Below, piece by piece: positions 1 to 13,100 of a stretch of 64,000 nt of DNA. The stretch comes from Mansonella perstans (Eukaryota > Nematoda > Chromadorea > Rhabditida > Onchocercidae). The position numbers and the translations under genes were made by a program. The stretch lies in NCBI GenBank assembly GCA_037074765.1, contig JBAMDO010000575.1, positions 186,001 to 250,000 on the forward strand. The letters are read 5' to 3'. The notes beneath the pieces are model-generated. The model saw nothing but the letters and a program-made list of their open reading frames with translations. It searched no databases and had not been told where the DNA came from. How positions within the stretch are numbered: position 1 is the first letter of the stretch; every line of letters starts with the position of its first letter.

Positions 1-201
1 ATTTTGATTGAAAATATGTGAGATTAATATGATAGATTTTTGTTTTAAAGCCTAGTCATATATTTTCCATTCTTTTAGAGGAAGTGAAATTCAAAATAAC
101 TTATATTTTCTTCCGTTGCTCGTATTATTTTCAAAGGGATTTAAAATTTTGAATTAGAACACTTCAAATGAGAAATTGCAATACTTGAGACTGAAATTTA
201 G

Positions 202-1532
202 GTGCTGAATTTGTTGCAAAAATAAAAGAGACGACTGGTGCCTCGGAGACTGACGAAAACTTTGTGATACCTCGACCTGCGTTTGATGCTCTCGCTTCTG
301 AATATGATATATTGTTAGACGAAGTAGATAGTTTCAAGGTAAATTTATGAAATTGCTTGTTGTTAGCGTACTTGTTCCATTATTTAAAGCAAAGAAACTA
401 AATTGGTTGCTAAATTAGCTTAGGCGGAAGTATTTTCGTATGATCTTCCTATCTTAGACCGTTCACTCTCGGGACACTTCCATTCAATGTCTGATCTGGC
501 CGTATTTCTCAGATTAGAGTGCATATCGAAGATTAATTCAGCAGTTTCTCTTTGAAACTTCATATCTTGTCATGTTCTTCCATTTTTTAACTGATTTAAC
601 TTTTTAACTTTCTTTTTTTAACTTTTAACTGATATTTTTTAACTGGTAAGGCGTGGTATATTCTATTAAAATTGACTCGCATTTATTTTTATTAGAGAAT
701 GCAGTTTTTTTTTGAGAAATATATTCAAAATTGCATGAAAATCTAATTTTCTAGAACTCACACAGCGAGATGTATGAAATTTTAAGGGTAAATACATTCG
801 AGCGTTAGCTGAAGTCGAAAATGTTCGTCATCGTGGACATAAACAAACAGAAGAAGCGAAAGTATTTGCTATCCAAGGATTCTGCAAAGACTTACTTGAA
901 GTTTGTTTTTCTTTCTTTCATTTCTTTGATCTTTATAAGAAGAAAATTTGTTTGCTAGACTTGAAAATCATATTTTTTCAGGTAGCAGATATTCTTGACC
1001 TCGCAGTGGGCGCAGTGAAGAAGGAGGAGTTGGACAATAATATTTCTTTAAAAAATTTGTTCGAAGGACTAGAAATGACGAAAACAGTGTTGCAGAAAGT
1101 ATTTACGAAACATGGGTTAAAGCAAATTTCTCCAGAAGGGGAAAAATTCGATCCAGCGTTGCATGAAGCTGTTTTTCAGATACCGAAAGATAAAGTGAGT
1201 CATTTTTTATCCCCAAAAAATCATTCTTAATATACGGGAGAAATTTTCATTTTTTCTTGTCAAGCGCTAAAGTTTTTTAAGACTGATTCCAATTAAAAAT
1301 GTAGACTTTTAGTTTTCATATCGTCTACTGCTTGCGCAGGCTATATACTAAGGGAAGGATATTTTATATCTTAATTAGCTGTTTTCAAGCTATAATTGAG
1401 AGTCCGAAAATGCTGATATATAAATTATTCCAGGCGAAATTCGAGTCGGGATGCGTAGCACAAGTAGTAAAAATAGGTTACGCTTTGCAGAATCGACCTA
1501 TTCGTGCAGCAAAAGTGGGTGTTGTACAGTGA
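202..1532 (+). CDS. Mitochondrial GrpE nucleotide exchange factor, 5'-partial
   Basis: GrpE releases ADP from mitochondrial Hsp70 during matrix protein import and folding. Four exons are seen: 202-338, 787-900, 982-1194 and 1434-1532 (TGA). All junctions are GT/AG and phases agree. The order follows GrpE: a helical stretch (KYIRALAEVENVRHR, then a segment ending GFCKDLLE), then the VADILDLAV region, the dimer and beta domain motif VFTKHGL, the GEKFDP motif, and the closing strand ending GVVQ. The first visible exon starts in phase 1, so the mitochondrial presequence and start codon lie left of the window; bases 1-201 read as intron. In C. elegans the GrpE gene (C34C12.8) neighbours pph-6, and here a PP6 gene follows 1.3 kb downstream on the same strand. 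Family assignment is firm. Confidence 0.93.
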
Positions 1533-1650
1533 TTGTGATTTGGTAATATTTTCTCTTGCTACTGTATTTGTATCCCTTAAAGTTTTATCAAAAATGTGAA
1601 GTAAAGGAAAAAAATGCTTCTTATTTTATGAAAGTCTAATGAAAACAAGT

Positions 1651-1718
1651 TGATTCATTATGGTACTTGATTCATTATGGCACTTGATTCATCGTGGCAC
1701 TTGATTCATTATGGCAGT
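1651..1718. repeat. 17-bp tandem repeat, four copies
   Basis: Four head-to-tail copies of a 17-bp unit, TGATTCATTATGGCACT with one to three changes per copy, lie about 120 bp past the GrpE stop codon, probably in or just after its 3' UTR. Confidence 0.9.
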
Positions 1719-1743
1719 TCCACTTTTGTTATGTTTTGCGGTG

Positions 1744-1769
1744 TTTTTTTTTTTTTTTTTTTTTTTTTT
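1744..1769. repeat. Poly-T tract (26 T)
   Basis: An uninterrupted run of 26 T between the GrpE and PP6 genes. The rest of 1533-2870 is AT-rich and shows no convincing coding sequence; the minus-strand open frame at 2280-2522 has no splice context or family resemblance. Confidence 0.9.
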
Positions 1770-2870
1770 GAATTTGGGCATTATGATGGCATAAAAATAT
1801 TTCATTTCATAATAGTGTTGCCTATACTCTGTTGAATTATGCAAATGTTTTTCTTTGAGTTTGCAAAAGTGATAAATGATTTATTAAATAGAAATTTTAA
1901 ACTATTGGCTGTCGTATAGGATTATTGTTAGCTATACACTTCATTATTTTTTTTTGGTTCTATGAATTTTAAGATCTTAAGTGGTTTCTTGAAATGTCAA
2001 GTCATTTTAATTATCCAAAATAAGATATTCTGTTTTTTGAAGAGGTTTGAAAGAATCTCTTTTCATCTCTTCATATGCACTTCTCATTTCTAAAGTTAAT
2101 ATTTCATTATTTCGAGTTGATCATGTTCAGAATTGGTTCCCAGACATCAGTGTAAGGATATATTGTTCTTGAGGAGAGAGCAATAGGAAATTGTTGTATA
2201 TGGTAGGTTCTGGAAATTTATTTCTGTCAGGTTTATATCTATCCATTTTTCTTAGATCTGATCTATATATGTTTCAATTTTAGTTATAGGGAATGGTAGG
2301 ATTATGTGAAAGGGTAGGGTTAATACTGTTGTACTGAGGAGGTTGAGATAGACAAAAAAAGTATGGCACGTTTAGTTGGTAGAATTCATCTAATCCGTAA
2401 ATAATCAGTCTGATTGCTTTATCAGTTTCTAGTTGACTGGTGCTTTCCTGTAACTTTAAATTAGTTTTGTGCTTCATGGAAAAGAATCCATTCAAGAGAA
2501 AGAAAGATAGGTTTTCACGCACTAGTAAGTTTCGAAAAGCATGCAGAGGCAGGAAGGTTTGTAAATTCTATAAATTTTCAAATTTTTTTTCATAGAATGA
2601 TTCTTATCATTAAAGTGTTATGCTTGAAACCTTTGAATGTCTCACAAATTTGATCGAATAAAAGAAGATTGTTAAATCAATAAAAAGGTTGATCCACGTA
2701 TTTCAATCATGTATTGATAGATTCCTGCAAATTATTTACATATGGAAGCTGATTGATGGACTCTTAATTCCAAAACAATTAATTTCTCAATTCAAGAATT
2801 GAATTTGATAAACAGTATATCACGGACTATTCTTTCTAAATGAAATTTTTCTCAAGAAAACTTTAAGAGT

Positions 2871-4850
2871 ATGACCAAAGAAGGAGAGGAGGAAGGAGTT
2901 GATGCTGATCATGGAACGTGTTTACATTATCGAGGACTAACAATTAATCCTGACAGATGGGTGGAAGACAGTTCGAAGTGTCAATATTTGCCAGAAGATG
3001 AGATGATTTTACTCTGTGATATGTTGGTTTTTTCTTTTTTTCAACATATTTGGAACTTCAGCAAATTTTAGTTTGGAAATCAGAACTGCTAGTTTAAATA
3101 AAACGCATTTCTAGAAGTAATGGACTGCCAAAAATCTTAGATTTGAGACAACAGTAGTTCAAATAACTGTTATTTGGATTGCTACATGATTCATATCAAA
3201 TGAATATTTCACATATAGATTACTTTTTTGGCTCATTTTAAAATTATGTCATTTCTCTGTTCAGGTTGATTACTCGTTTGTCACATGAACCGAATGTCGT
3301 TCCAATAACTTCACCAGTTACTGTTTGCGGTGATATACATGGACAATTTTATGATTTATTGAAACTGTTTGAAACGGGTGGTCGTGTGCCATTCACAAGA
3401 TATGTTTTCATGGGTGATTACGTTGACAGGTTCGATGCAAGAACTTTTTTGCAAATTCAAAATTAAGCGTAATTCATGTTCTTTCCTCATTATTAAAGAT
3501 TGTTTAAAGAATGGTGATAGTTTTTCAGAGGATACTACAGTTTGGAAACTATAACATATTTGTTCGCTTTAATGCTGAGGTATCCAGAATCAATAACACT
3601 TTTGCGAGGAAATCATGAATCTCGGCGCATTTCGGCTGTTTATGGATTTTACGAGGAATGTATGCAGAAATATGGGCATGGAATGGTTTGGCGTTGCTGT
3701 TGCAAGGTTGGAATTATTAGACATCGAAATTCACTGGGGCATAAGTGACAGGAACTACCATAAAAAATAATTTTGTAATCATCAGAATTTTCAGGTATTT
3801 GATGTGTTACCTTTTGGCGCTTTAATTGATGATCACATTTTGTGTGTTCATGGTGGACTGTCACCGGAGATCAAAACTCTCGAAAAGATGTTTACTTTGG
3901 ACAGGTATTAATATATTTTATAATATAAAATACGTCCTGTGCTATTCATTTCAATTCACTTCACTTTCAGTCTAAATGAAATGTGACATTACTTATATGC
4001 TTCTTGATCGTTTCATTAAAAAAGTGGGAATCAGATGTGTTATAAACTTATCTATTATATACTGATTACTTCAGAGCTGTTGAAATTCCAAACAAAGGTG
4101 CTTTATGTGATTTAGTATGGTCTGATCCGGAGCCAACGGAAGAGGGTTGGGAACTAAGTCCAAGAGGTGCCGGATGGGTTAGTTATTTCATCATTTTTCA
4201 TGACATTTAGTGATCATAAATGTAATGTAATCGTTTTAGTAAAATTTTTTGAAATTTTGTTTATAACTCAGTTGCATTTATTTGCAGCTTTTCGGTCAAG
4301 AAGTAACTAAACGTTTTATGTATACCAATGACCTTACATTAATATGCCGGTCTCATCAATTGGTAATGGAGGGTTTCAAATATATATGGGATGATATGTT
4401 GTGCACTGTGTGGTCTGGTAATCTTTTTTTTTGTTGTGCTTCCCTAACACTTGGTATTTATATTTAACGGTTCCAGTTTCCAGTAATTTCAAACGTGAAG
4501 AGATATGATTATTTGTTTTCGGAAGTACAATGTTGATGATTATTTCCAAATACTTAGACAAATGGAGGGAATATAAACAGGTTTAGTTCCACAGCAGTAA
4601 AGGATTATCATTAGATGCTTCTACTTTTTGAAAATTTTATTTATTGGAATTTACATTTTTTTTGTTTGTGAGATGAAAAATTCAAGTATTGTATGCTTGC
4701 TTTTTAGCGCCAAATTATTGCTATCGTTGTGGAAATGACGCAGCGATTCTGCAGATAAATTCGAATGAACGTCAAGTGAAATATTTTGACGAAGCCACTG
4801 ATAGTGAACGTGAAAAACCAGATCGTATTGTTGCACCGTACTTTTTGTGA
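2871..4850 (+). CDS. pph-6: Serine/threonine protein phosphatase 6 catalytic subunit
   Basis: Metal-dependent PPP-family phosphatase; PP6 acts with SAPS/ankyrin subunits in mitotic spindle and signalling control. Seven exons: 2871-3022, 3265-3429, 3529-3706, 3795-3904, 4075-4177, 4288-4417, 4708-4850, giving 326 residues (human PP6 has 305). All metal and phosphate motifs are present: GDIHG (73-77), GDYVDRG (101-107), GNHE (133-136), then HGGLSP, the SPRGAGW stretch and CRSHQLV. The protein ends APYFL, the methylatable C-terminus of PP2A-like enzymes. Within the family, the [16 protein letters not shown] and [14 protein letters not shown] segments favour PP6 over PP2A and PP4. About 20 extra acidic or polar N-terminal residues precede the usual start. 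It probably corresponds to C. elegans C34C12.3. Confidence 0.95.
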
Positions 4851-7065
4851 GCATTTTATCCAACAGTCTTTTTGAGAAAAAGTATTGCATTATCTTATAT
4901 CAGGTACTGCTTTTCTTGCTTTTTTTTGTGATCTCTTATTCGATTAGTTCATCATATGTTCGTCAATTGAGTTCACATGAAGAAAGCTGATGATATTGTT
5001 GGCATATTTTCTGCAAAGATGTCACTATTATGAATTGTTTTTTGACCTCTCTATTCTGTTTTTCATTTTCTGTCATAAGTAAAAACAGACATAAGTGGAT
5101 TAATGTAATGTCTTTTTCAACTGAGTTCATTTCAGTCCTAAGATTGTTATAAATAATGTAAATGGTGGATAGTTTTATACTGGCTTCATGCATTTCTTTT
5201 GGAGATTTTATATCGTAGCACAAGATAGCGACTATTCAATTAGCATAGAAAAAAATACTGTGTGGAGCTTAAGGAGCGGTTTTAGAACTGGAAGGGATAA
5301 CTAGATAGAAAAATAAGGGAGTTCCCTTAGGTTTGAAGTTAAGTTATTTCATTAGCATTTAAATATGTTCAGTAGCTCGAAAAGCACTGGCGATTTTTTA
5401 ATTAGCAAAGAGAAATAATTGATATTCTTGTGCATCCTTTATTTTTTCACTTCTGTGAAATACTTTTATAACTTTATAGGAAAGAAATTGTTTCTTCAGT
5501 AAACAATTTGGTTTTTAACAATATTTAAATGATACATTTATTTATTTATTGAGAGTATTATTTATTGAAATATACAAGTTATCGATCTATGTAAATGATA
5601 CATTGATAATATTATTTGCAGAAGTGTACAAATTGATTACAATGTACAGAAAAGAGTTCTATGAATTGTTGTTCGAAATAGTTTAATATGCACTATGAGT
5701 GAAAGTTTGGTGGATATGATGTATAACTTTGCAAATATTCAAGGATTGTGCGAGAATAAACCCTTGGTCTCTTTTAAAGTATAGGACAGATTTTCTTTAA
5801 AGAAATTTTTACTAGGTACCGTAGTTATTTAAATTGGTAATGCTCAGCTAATTTTTCTCAGTCTTCAAAATCTAAATAAACACTAATGTCGTAGTGAATT
5901 CAGTAGATAATACAATTTCTTGCATAAGTATTGATTTAGTTACACAATTTATAACAATGATTTATAAGAAATGAATTCTATAAAAGCTATGACCCGGGAA
6001 AAAAGCTATAACGATCCAGAAAAAACGCCGAAATTTTTTTCGTCGTGTGGAAACTGGAATTGCTATTTGCGAGTTTCGAAATACAACATATCGATATTTT
6101 GCGTTCTACAAATATAACTAATCACGCTAAGATCAAATTCAAAGTTTCCTTCATTCTTAACATGACAATTCTTGAATTCAAAGTTTCCTTCACTCTCAGC
6201 ATGGCAACTCCACGCAAATTATAAGCTGTTCCAGTTCGTTTTATGAATTATAGCCGCAAATGAATTTGCGAACATTTATTAAAGTTTACGGAAATTTGTA
6301 ATTTTCCGAATTTTTTTCCTCTTTTAAAATTTTCATTTTTCTAACAAGTATTAAAATGAATAATTACCCAGTCTTTATCTTTGGTTTTTATTTTTGGAAA
6401 TTGGGTGATTTCAACGTTTGATCATTAATTATTTGTCACTGAAATGATGGCTCTGTTACTTTAACAAAGAAAGCAAATGAACATTGAGTAGTAGCAAGTA
6501 AGAGGGATGTTATTACAATTAAAAAATGGAATTTTATTAGTTTGAATTTCGACCTAAGGGCGACCAATTGCACTCTTAGGTTTTTTTTTTCTCTATTCAT
6601 TTTTAGCTAGATTTTTCAACTAATATTAATTGAATTGCGATAATTAAAATTGATTTACTTTATATTTTCCTAATTAATATTTTAAAACTGTCAATTAAAT
6701 ATTTACATACACCGCAGATTAAAGTTCATTATAGCAATAAACAAAGTGAACTTTATTTTAACTTTTTTAAAATTTGGAAATTTTTTTCGCTGATTTCTTC
6801 TAGAAAATTAGTATATGGTATTAATTACAATTTACATTAATTAATTGACTAAATTAAGTGCAAAATGAAATTGATTACACGTATGAAATAAAATATTTAT
6901 CTTCAAAACTAACATTTTCAGTGTTTTTCATTTTCAAGTATCAATGAAATCAATTAATTGCTGTTGAATATTCCATTCCTTATTTAGACCGTTAGCCTCG
7001 ATTTAGGGCACATGTATGTCACAAATGATTTATATCTGTAACAATGAATTAGATCAGTTGCCGGT
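4851..7065. other. Intergenic, no gene seen
   Basis: AT-rich DNA after the PP6 stop codon. It contains a two-copy 39-bp tandem repeat at 6137-6214 and many homopolymer runs. I see no exon chain with consistent phase on either strand. Confidence 0.6.
6137..6214. repeat. 39-bp direct repeat, two copies
   Basis: ATTCAAAGTTTCCTTCA recurs at a 39-bp spacing with similar downstream sequence (6137 and 6176). Divergence between copies suggests an old local duplication. Confidence 0.75.
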
Positions 7066-8405
7066 TTAGAGATGGGCGACGTTGAGAGCCGCCAAGACAT
7101 CCTGAAACAGAAACGAGAAAAGCTTGAACTTGCTCTATTTTTAATACAATTCATTTTACACTACCTTGTCTGTTTTACTGCTCTTCCTACTATTAATTAA
7201 ACTGATCCGATATTTGATCTTTTATTTGTTTCTTATCTTTGTTTATTAATCAGACTTAATAAAAAAGGTGCAGCAAATAATTATTCTGTTTAAATGAATC
7301 AAAATATTGGGTCTTAAATTGTTTGAGTTTTTAAAGCTCCAATTGTAAATAATTTAGCTCAAATTTTTATGGATCAATTAAACATGTTTGCATGTCAAAA
7401 ATAACCGAGTCAAATTTAATTTGTTAAGGAAAGGAAAGTGTCACAAAATTTTTGATTAAAAAGACCATTCATCATATAAAAACTTGATTTAAAAAGTTCG
7501 AATTGGAACTTTAAAAATTTTACACTTGATTAGCAATAATGTTATTAACATTTTTTTTACGTCAAGCTATTGCTGTAAACATTTTTTATGTCAAGCTATT
7601 GCTGCAAACATTTTTTTACACTTCGTTTGTCATTTCTCTTGGTTCCACTTTACACTTTGTATTTTTTCAGTGCTCATTTCTCTCATTATTATATTTTAAG
7701 AAGAGAAATAAAATAGCTGGGGAAGCAGCAATTAATGAAAAAAACATTCTATTTTTTTGTTCAATAATATTTTTACGCACTTTTCACAACTGTTATTAAT
7801 TGATTAATTATTATTTAATTATCTTACATTTGCTGTTTGGCTGTTTCTTTTTTGAGATGTATTTTTTAAATGAAAATGTCATTTGATGAGAAATAGAGTT
7901 TTTTGTGATTTAATCTCCCTTTTCTCTGTGAAACTGATCATTAATTAACTGAATGTTCAATTAACTGAATGACTTTGATTTCGTTATTACTGGAATGAAT
8001 ACATTCTTGTAAAAAAAAGGAAAATGAAAAAGAAAAAAAAAAAACTGCTTACTTCTTTAATTCTGTCGGTCGCCATTTCAAAATTACAATAAAATTACGC
8101 ATACATAAGTTTTTTAATGAATCAGGAAACTAGTTCTTGATAAGTTCCAATTTAGTAAAGGGAAATTTCATGAGGTAGTTGTAATTGGTAAATGAAAAAG
8201 ACATAAACAAACAATTAAAAATTGGACGATTACGGTATTTAATTAATTTTCTTCAAAAAGTGTAATGGTTGATAATCACATTGTCTCCTCTCTCTTAGAT
8301 GGGTGGCCTTACAGAGTGAATGAGTTCCACTCTTTTGTATTTGGTTCCATGAATTCCAAGTTCCATTAATGAGTTTGGGTTTGCAGTTAGATTTTCGTCT
8401 TTTTC
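7066..8405 (-). CDS. Possible 3' exons of an unidentified minus-strand gene
   Basis: Two segments look like exons but no family is recognised. One, 8405-8313, follows a TCCTAG acceptor, stays open for 31 codons (starts EKDENLTANP, ends RVELIHS) and ends at a GTAAGG donor. The other, 7101-7066, follows CTGTTTCAG, encodes DVLAALNVAHL and stops at TAA; it is clearly more GC-rich than its surroundings. Both are phase 0, so they can be joined. No matching 5' exons were found, although 8967-8906 (reverse) has a short open stretch reading LDLEPDVAYHYYLL. The 8405-8313 segment is also open in a second frame. Treat as a hypothesis. Confidence 0.22.
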
Positions 8406-9778
8406 CTAGGATAAAAAGCTTACTGTAAAATAGCACAAAGATGACAAACATCGAAAAATTTGATGGAAAATTAAATGTTGAATGAAATAATGTGAATGAA
8501 GTGGAACGGCAATTTATATTTCATCAAAACAAAACTGCTAATTTGTACTTGCTGCTATAATATCAGCTAATTAAACAATCATTAGCTTCACTTTTCATTT
8601 CTAATTAGCAACTGTGAAAGATTAGAGAGCGATAACAGAATTCATAAATAATTTCATCATTTTAAGATATTTTAGTATGCTTGTATCTGAACCTTTTTGA
8701 CTATTATCTTTCTAAAAACAATTATAGAAAGAAGTGTTAATTCCACTTTGCAAAACACCAATCACTGTCTGATTGTATTATTCAAAAAGGTCAACTGAAC
8801 ATCACATCATCTTGTTTCCACATGAAATTCCGTTCTGTTCATAGAGCAGTCATAAAAGGAAATAAAAGACAACAATCTGAAATAGGTACTTTTATATTTT
8901 CAAATCACTACTTTTCTTGGCCATTAACAGGTAATAGTGATAAGCTACATCAGGCTCCAAATCCAACTATTATTTGAATTTAATAATTTCAAGAAGCATT
9001 AATCATTTATTGAATATAAAATTGCTACTCACTGTTAGATATCGCTTATGGAATGTTGCTGGGTAAAATAAGTATTAAGGAACTTGGCACAAAAATAGTT
9101 TAAATTTATTGATTAATGACAGGTAAAAGAAGCAATAACTAACTAATTTCATTTCAGTGATTCACTCCATTTTTAAATGAGTGCGAATGATCATCATCAA
9201 ACACTTTCGTTTCATTATAGTCCAGTTTCTTTGCTTCTCATGTTTGTGCAACAAAGATCTTGGTTGGACTTCCAGTAAACTGATTAATCTCATTAGTGCG
9301 GGAATTGAGTAACTTAATCAATTTTGAAATTTTTTTCTAGAAGTTCGTTACATATATTGCAATTGTAACACAAGTGTTGCAATATAAAACAGTGAAGTGT
9401 AAGAATTTTGCAATTAATTTTCAACTTTATATGTTTCCATCGATTAGAGATAATTTCAATTCAGATGATGAAAAAAGTAAAATTAGGAAGAAAACTACAT
9501 ATTTATGATAAAATTTCTAATGCTATCAGTATTGTTAATAGTAAAATCTTATAATAATTATCCTTCAGATGAGGCCAGAAAATAAGGCCAGCTAAAGTAA
9601 GGCAAGAAAACTGGCTTACATCATAATGGGTAAATTTCCCACAAAACGTCACAACCTTATCGATTAAATGCATTGGATAAAGCTAGATAAATTTCTTGTA
9701 TTATAATTCAAAATTCCATATTTGAATCATTAACTTTGGTTGCACTTTCATTTTTACAAAGTTACGGTAGCAATAATA

Positions 9779-9783
<5 letters not shown>

Positions 9784-9813
<30 letters not shown>
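9784..9813. repeat. Poly-A tract (30 A)
   Basis: Run of 30 A upstream of the tyrosinase gene. The rest of 8406-10123 holds no supported gene. Confidence 0.9.
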
Positions 9814-9816
<3 letters not shown>

Positions 9817-10123
9817 AATCGAATGGAACAATGTTTGATTTCAAGTAATTAATTAGAGTTGTTTTTTCAGACATGTTTATTTGTACGAAATATTTTTCCT
9901 ATCATTTGATAACTGAATGATATTTTTATTAATGAAAAAAGTTCAGTGGTTGGTGAATTTTAATCTTGAATACAGGTTTACATAGGTATGCAAGTCTTGA
10001 CTCTCTTGACTCCTGTATACGTGCACAAATTTTTAAGGGGCAGTCAGTTGTTTGTGATTTGAGGTTGAGAGCAAAATCATTTCAGTTGCTTTATGCAAAT
10101 GCAATTTTCAGGCTTGATGCAAA

Positions 10124-13100
10124 ATGATTTCACTTAACAATTACTTAACAGCCTTACTGGTCCTTATCATATTTATGATATCATTAACTCGGTCACAACA
10201 AATAATGCTGCCTGTCGATTGCCGTCTAGCGCCACCTGGTTTGTTTCCACTGTTTTAATTATCATGTTTAATTTTTGTAATTTATTTATAATTTTAAATT
10301 TGCAAATTATTTTAAATTTCTTAAAATCATTTAAATAGCTTTATTATAGTACGGGGTATGAATCATAATTGTTGAATAGTATCAAAGCAGAACCGAACAT
10401 ATCTTAGAAACTTCGTATAATTCGATACGTAAACATTGCCTACTAACGTAAACGTAAACGCTGTCCATGTTGTTTAAAATAATTAATGAGGATCGGTCAA
10501 CTAGCTGAATTAAATGGAAGGGAAATTTTGATATCTAGCAAAATTAGTACAACTTATTGGGCAACTTCGTCTTGTCAAAAATCAATCTTATTGCTGAGTG
10601 ATTGCAATTCGGGCAATTATAGCAAATTTCCATCATATTTGTTGAAGCGAAATATGAAATTTCAATTTATGTTCCTTATTATCTTGGAAATAGTGATGAC
10701 ATAAAGATTACTATCAGGATTTTTTGAAATTTGTGAACAACTTCGTCAATTCGATATAGCGACAAGAGCAGCTCTAGCATTTACGGCTCAGCAACCTCAA
10801 CTAATCGTCAGTGCACCGGCAATACCGCACCATCGACAGCTTTCTCCGGCAGTACCGCCTCAGCCATCATTTGTTCCAACAGTTTATGACTGTTTAGATT
10901 TGCAGTGCTTATGTCCTTACTTTGGGGTTAGCCTTCTCATACTTAAGATTATCATTTCTAGAGACTCGCATAATTTCAAGTATTTAAGAGCACGTTTTTT
11001 CTGTGATAGAAACTATTTTTCATGCATTTGAAATAATTACATCGTATTTTAATTCCTGTTAAGATTTATGGCATATTTCCAGATACATTGAAATCAGTCT
11101 TGCAAATCTGAAATGTCAGAGAATATTCATTCTTTCCAGGGTGGTTTATCCCGGGATGGGAGATGTCACTTGCAAAACGGTCGAATACTACAACGAGCTG
11201 TGCGGAAAGAAATTCGTATGTTGAGTGATAATGAAAGGGAACGCTTCTTCAATGCAATACGGCAGCTTAAAGCTTCAGGAGAGTATAATCGCTTGGCGAA
11301 TATACATCGACTGGTATGCACCTGAAAGAAAGAACTTTATTTAAATTTTCAAGGCTAAACTTGAATAATATAGCGGTGAGAAATGTCCAGATTGAAATTA
11401 TTTCTTCTAATTATAGGAAATATCCTAAGACCAGGTAAAATATGAATAAATCACGAAAGATCATCGGAAGATTTTAAAATAAAGAAACTTTCATGTCTAA
11501 AAATTGTAAATAGTAGTGTGAAAAAGGTGACAATACTTGGGACCATATCTGAGCTATTACAGTAGCCTAATTTTATGTCGCCATTTCAGGAATTGGCGGT
11601 AAGTTCAGAAACTATAATAAATGTAATTTTGTAGGAGATATTCAGTTATGTGTGTGCAAATAATAATATTGATCACATTTACTCGTTATTAATAAAGAAA
11701 CAAATGTTACTTAGGAATCGTCAGAAAGCGGAGCGCATTCAGGACCATCATTTTTGTTATGGCATCGAGAATTTTTAAAAAGGTTTGAAATCTACTCCCA
11801 AATTAAAACTATCCAATATTGTTGTTTGAATTTATCAGTGTAAAAAGTGCTCTATAAAAGTCTTCTCAAATTATTGACAAATTTGAGAACTATGCGGTAT
11901 TTCAAAAATACTAAAAATGCTGTTACAAAAGCATTTTAGCTTGTCCCAAAAGCAAATAAAGATATTTATTTCTCTTATTTCCAAAATAGGTTTTAATAAT
12001 TTCACTTTGAAGTTTTATTTTTCACCTTTTAAAATTTAATCGTTTAAAACAATTCTTATAATATGTCGCTATAATTATTTGAGAAATTAACTTATTTCAC
12101 AATCGACTGTACAAAGAAATAATTTACAATAAAAATCATTTCCAGTATTTCTTTATGAGAAAGGAACGAGAAATACCAGAAGACACATAAAAATTATTGG
12201 TGTTTTTTGATCACTGATTTTCAAATTTTCCTCCGAATCCCATTTCAAATAAAATTTCAGAGTTTGCATTTCTTACTTATACTAAGAGAATTTTCGAAAT
12301 TAATTTACAAATCAGTGAATTTAGTCTTTTCCTCCTACAGATTGGAAATTGCATTACGTCTAATTGATCCATCCGTTGCATTACCGTACTGGGATTCAAC
12401 ACTAGATCAACATCTTCCTGATCCTCGAGGTTCTATAATGTGGAGTCCTCTTCTTATGGGAGAGAGTAATTCGTATGGACAAGTAATTAATGGACCATTT
12501 GCTGGCTTCGCTACACTTGAAGGTCATCCAACTATAACCAGGTTCAAAAATTATTCCTATCTGATTGTTTCATTAAGTATTTTGGCAATTGTCAGGAACC
12601 CTATGAACTTCAGACATCTTGGACGAGAAGGACATTTGCTTACAGATCAAAATATAAACACGGTTTATGATATAGATAGAATTGAAGGAATATTAGCTTA
12701 TACGGCACCAACAAATGGTAAGTTTAATTAAGCAAATACTTAGAATGGGCAAAACATGAATACCTAATGATTGATAATAACTGGTATAATGATAATAGTT
12801 GATTATTACCAAAATAATGATGAAAGTGATGATAGTAGTGAGGCTAGAAAGTGAGGAAAGGGCGAAAAGTAATTGATAAAATTTGTCTATTTCAATGTTA
12901 AGTAGTCTTTTAAACCCACCTCTTTACATCAGTTTGAATTTTTTAAGTATTAATAGAAAATTCTGCAGACAAATTTGCAAGAAATTTGTTTTTTTTATAT
13001 TTTTTTGGCAAAATTTTGGGAAATATTTCCAAAATAAAAATTGAAGTATCAGTAAATTTGCATAAGGTTCAGGCAATCACAAGATGTGAGTAGAATTCTT

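Noticed and set aside
2280..2522. 80-codon minus-strand open frame
   Set aside because: No splice context, no family resemblance; random in AT-rich spacer.
7539..7799. 86-codon Phe-rich plus-strand frame
   Set aside because: Composition is that of T-rich DNA with a local repeat (CAAGCTATTGCTG); no exon signals.
8239..8451. Frame with a thrombospondin-like look (INGTWNSW, RERRQCDYQP)
   Set aside because: Only one Trp pair and too few Cys for a TSR; the other frame of the same stretch has a better donor.
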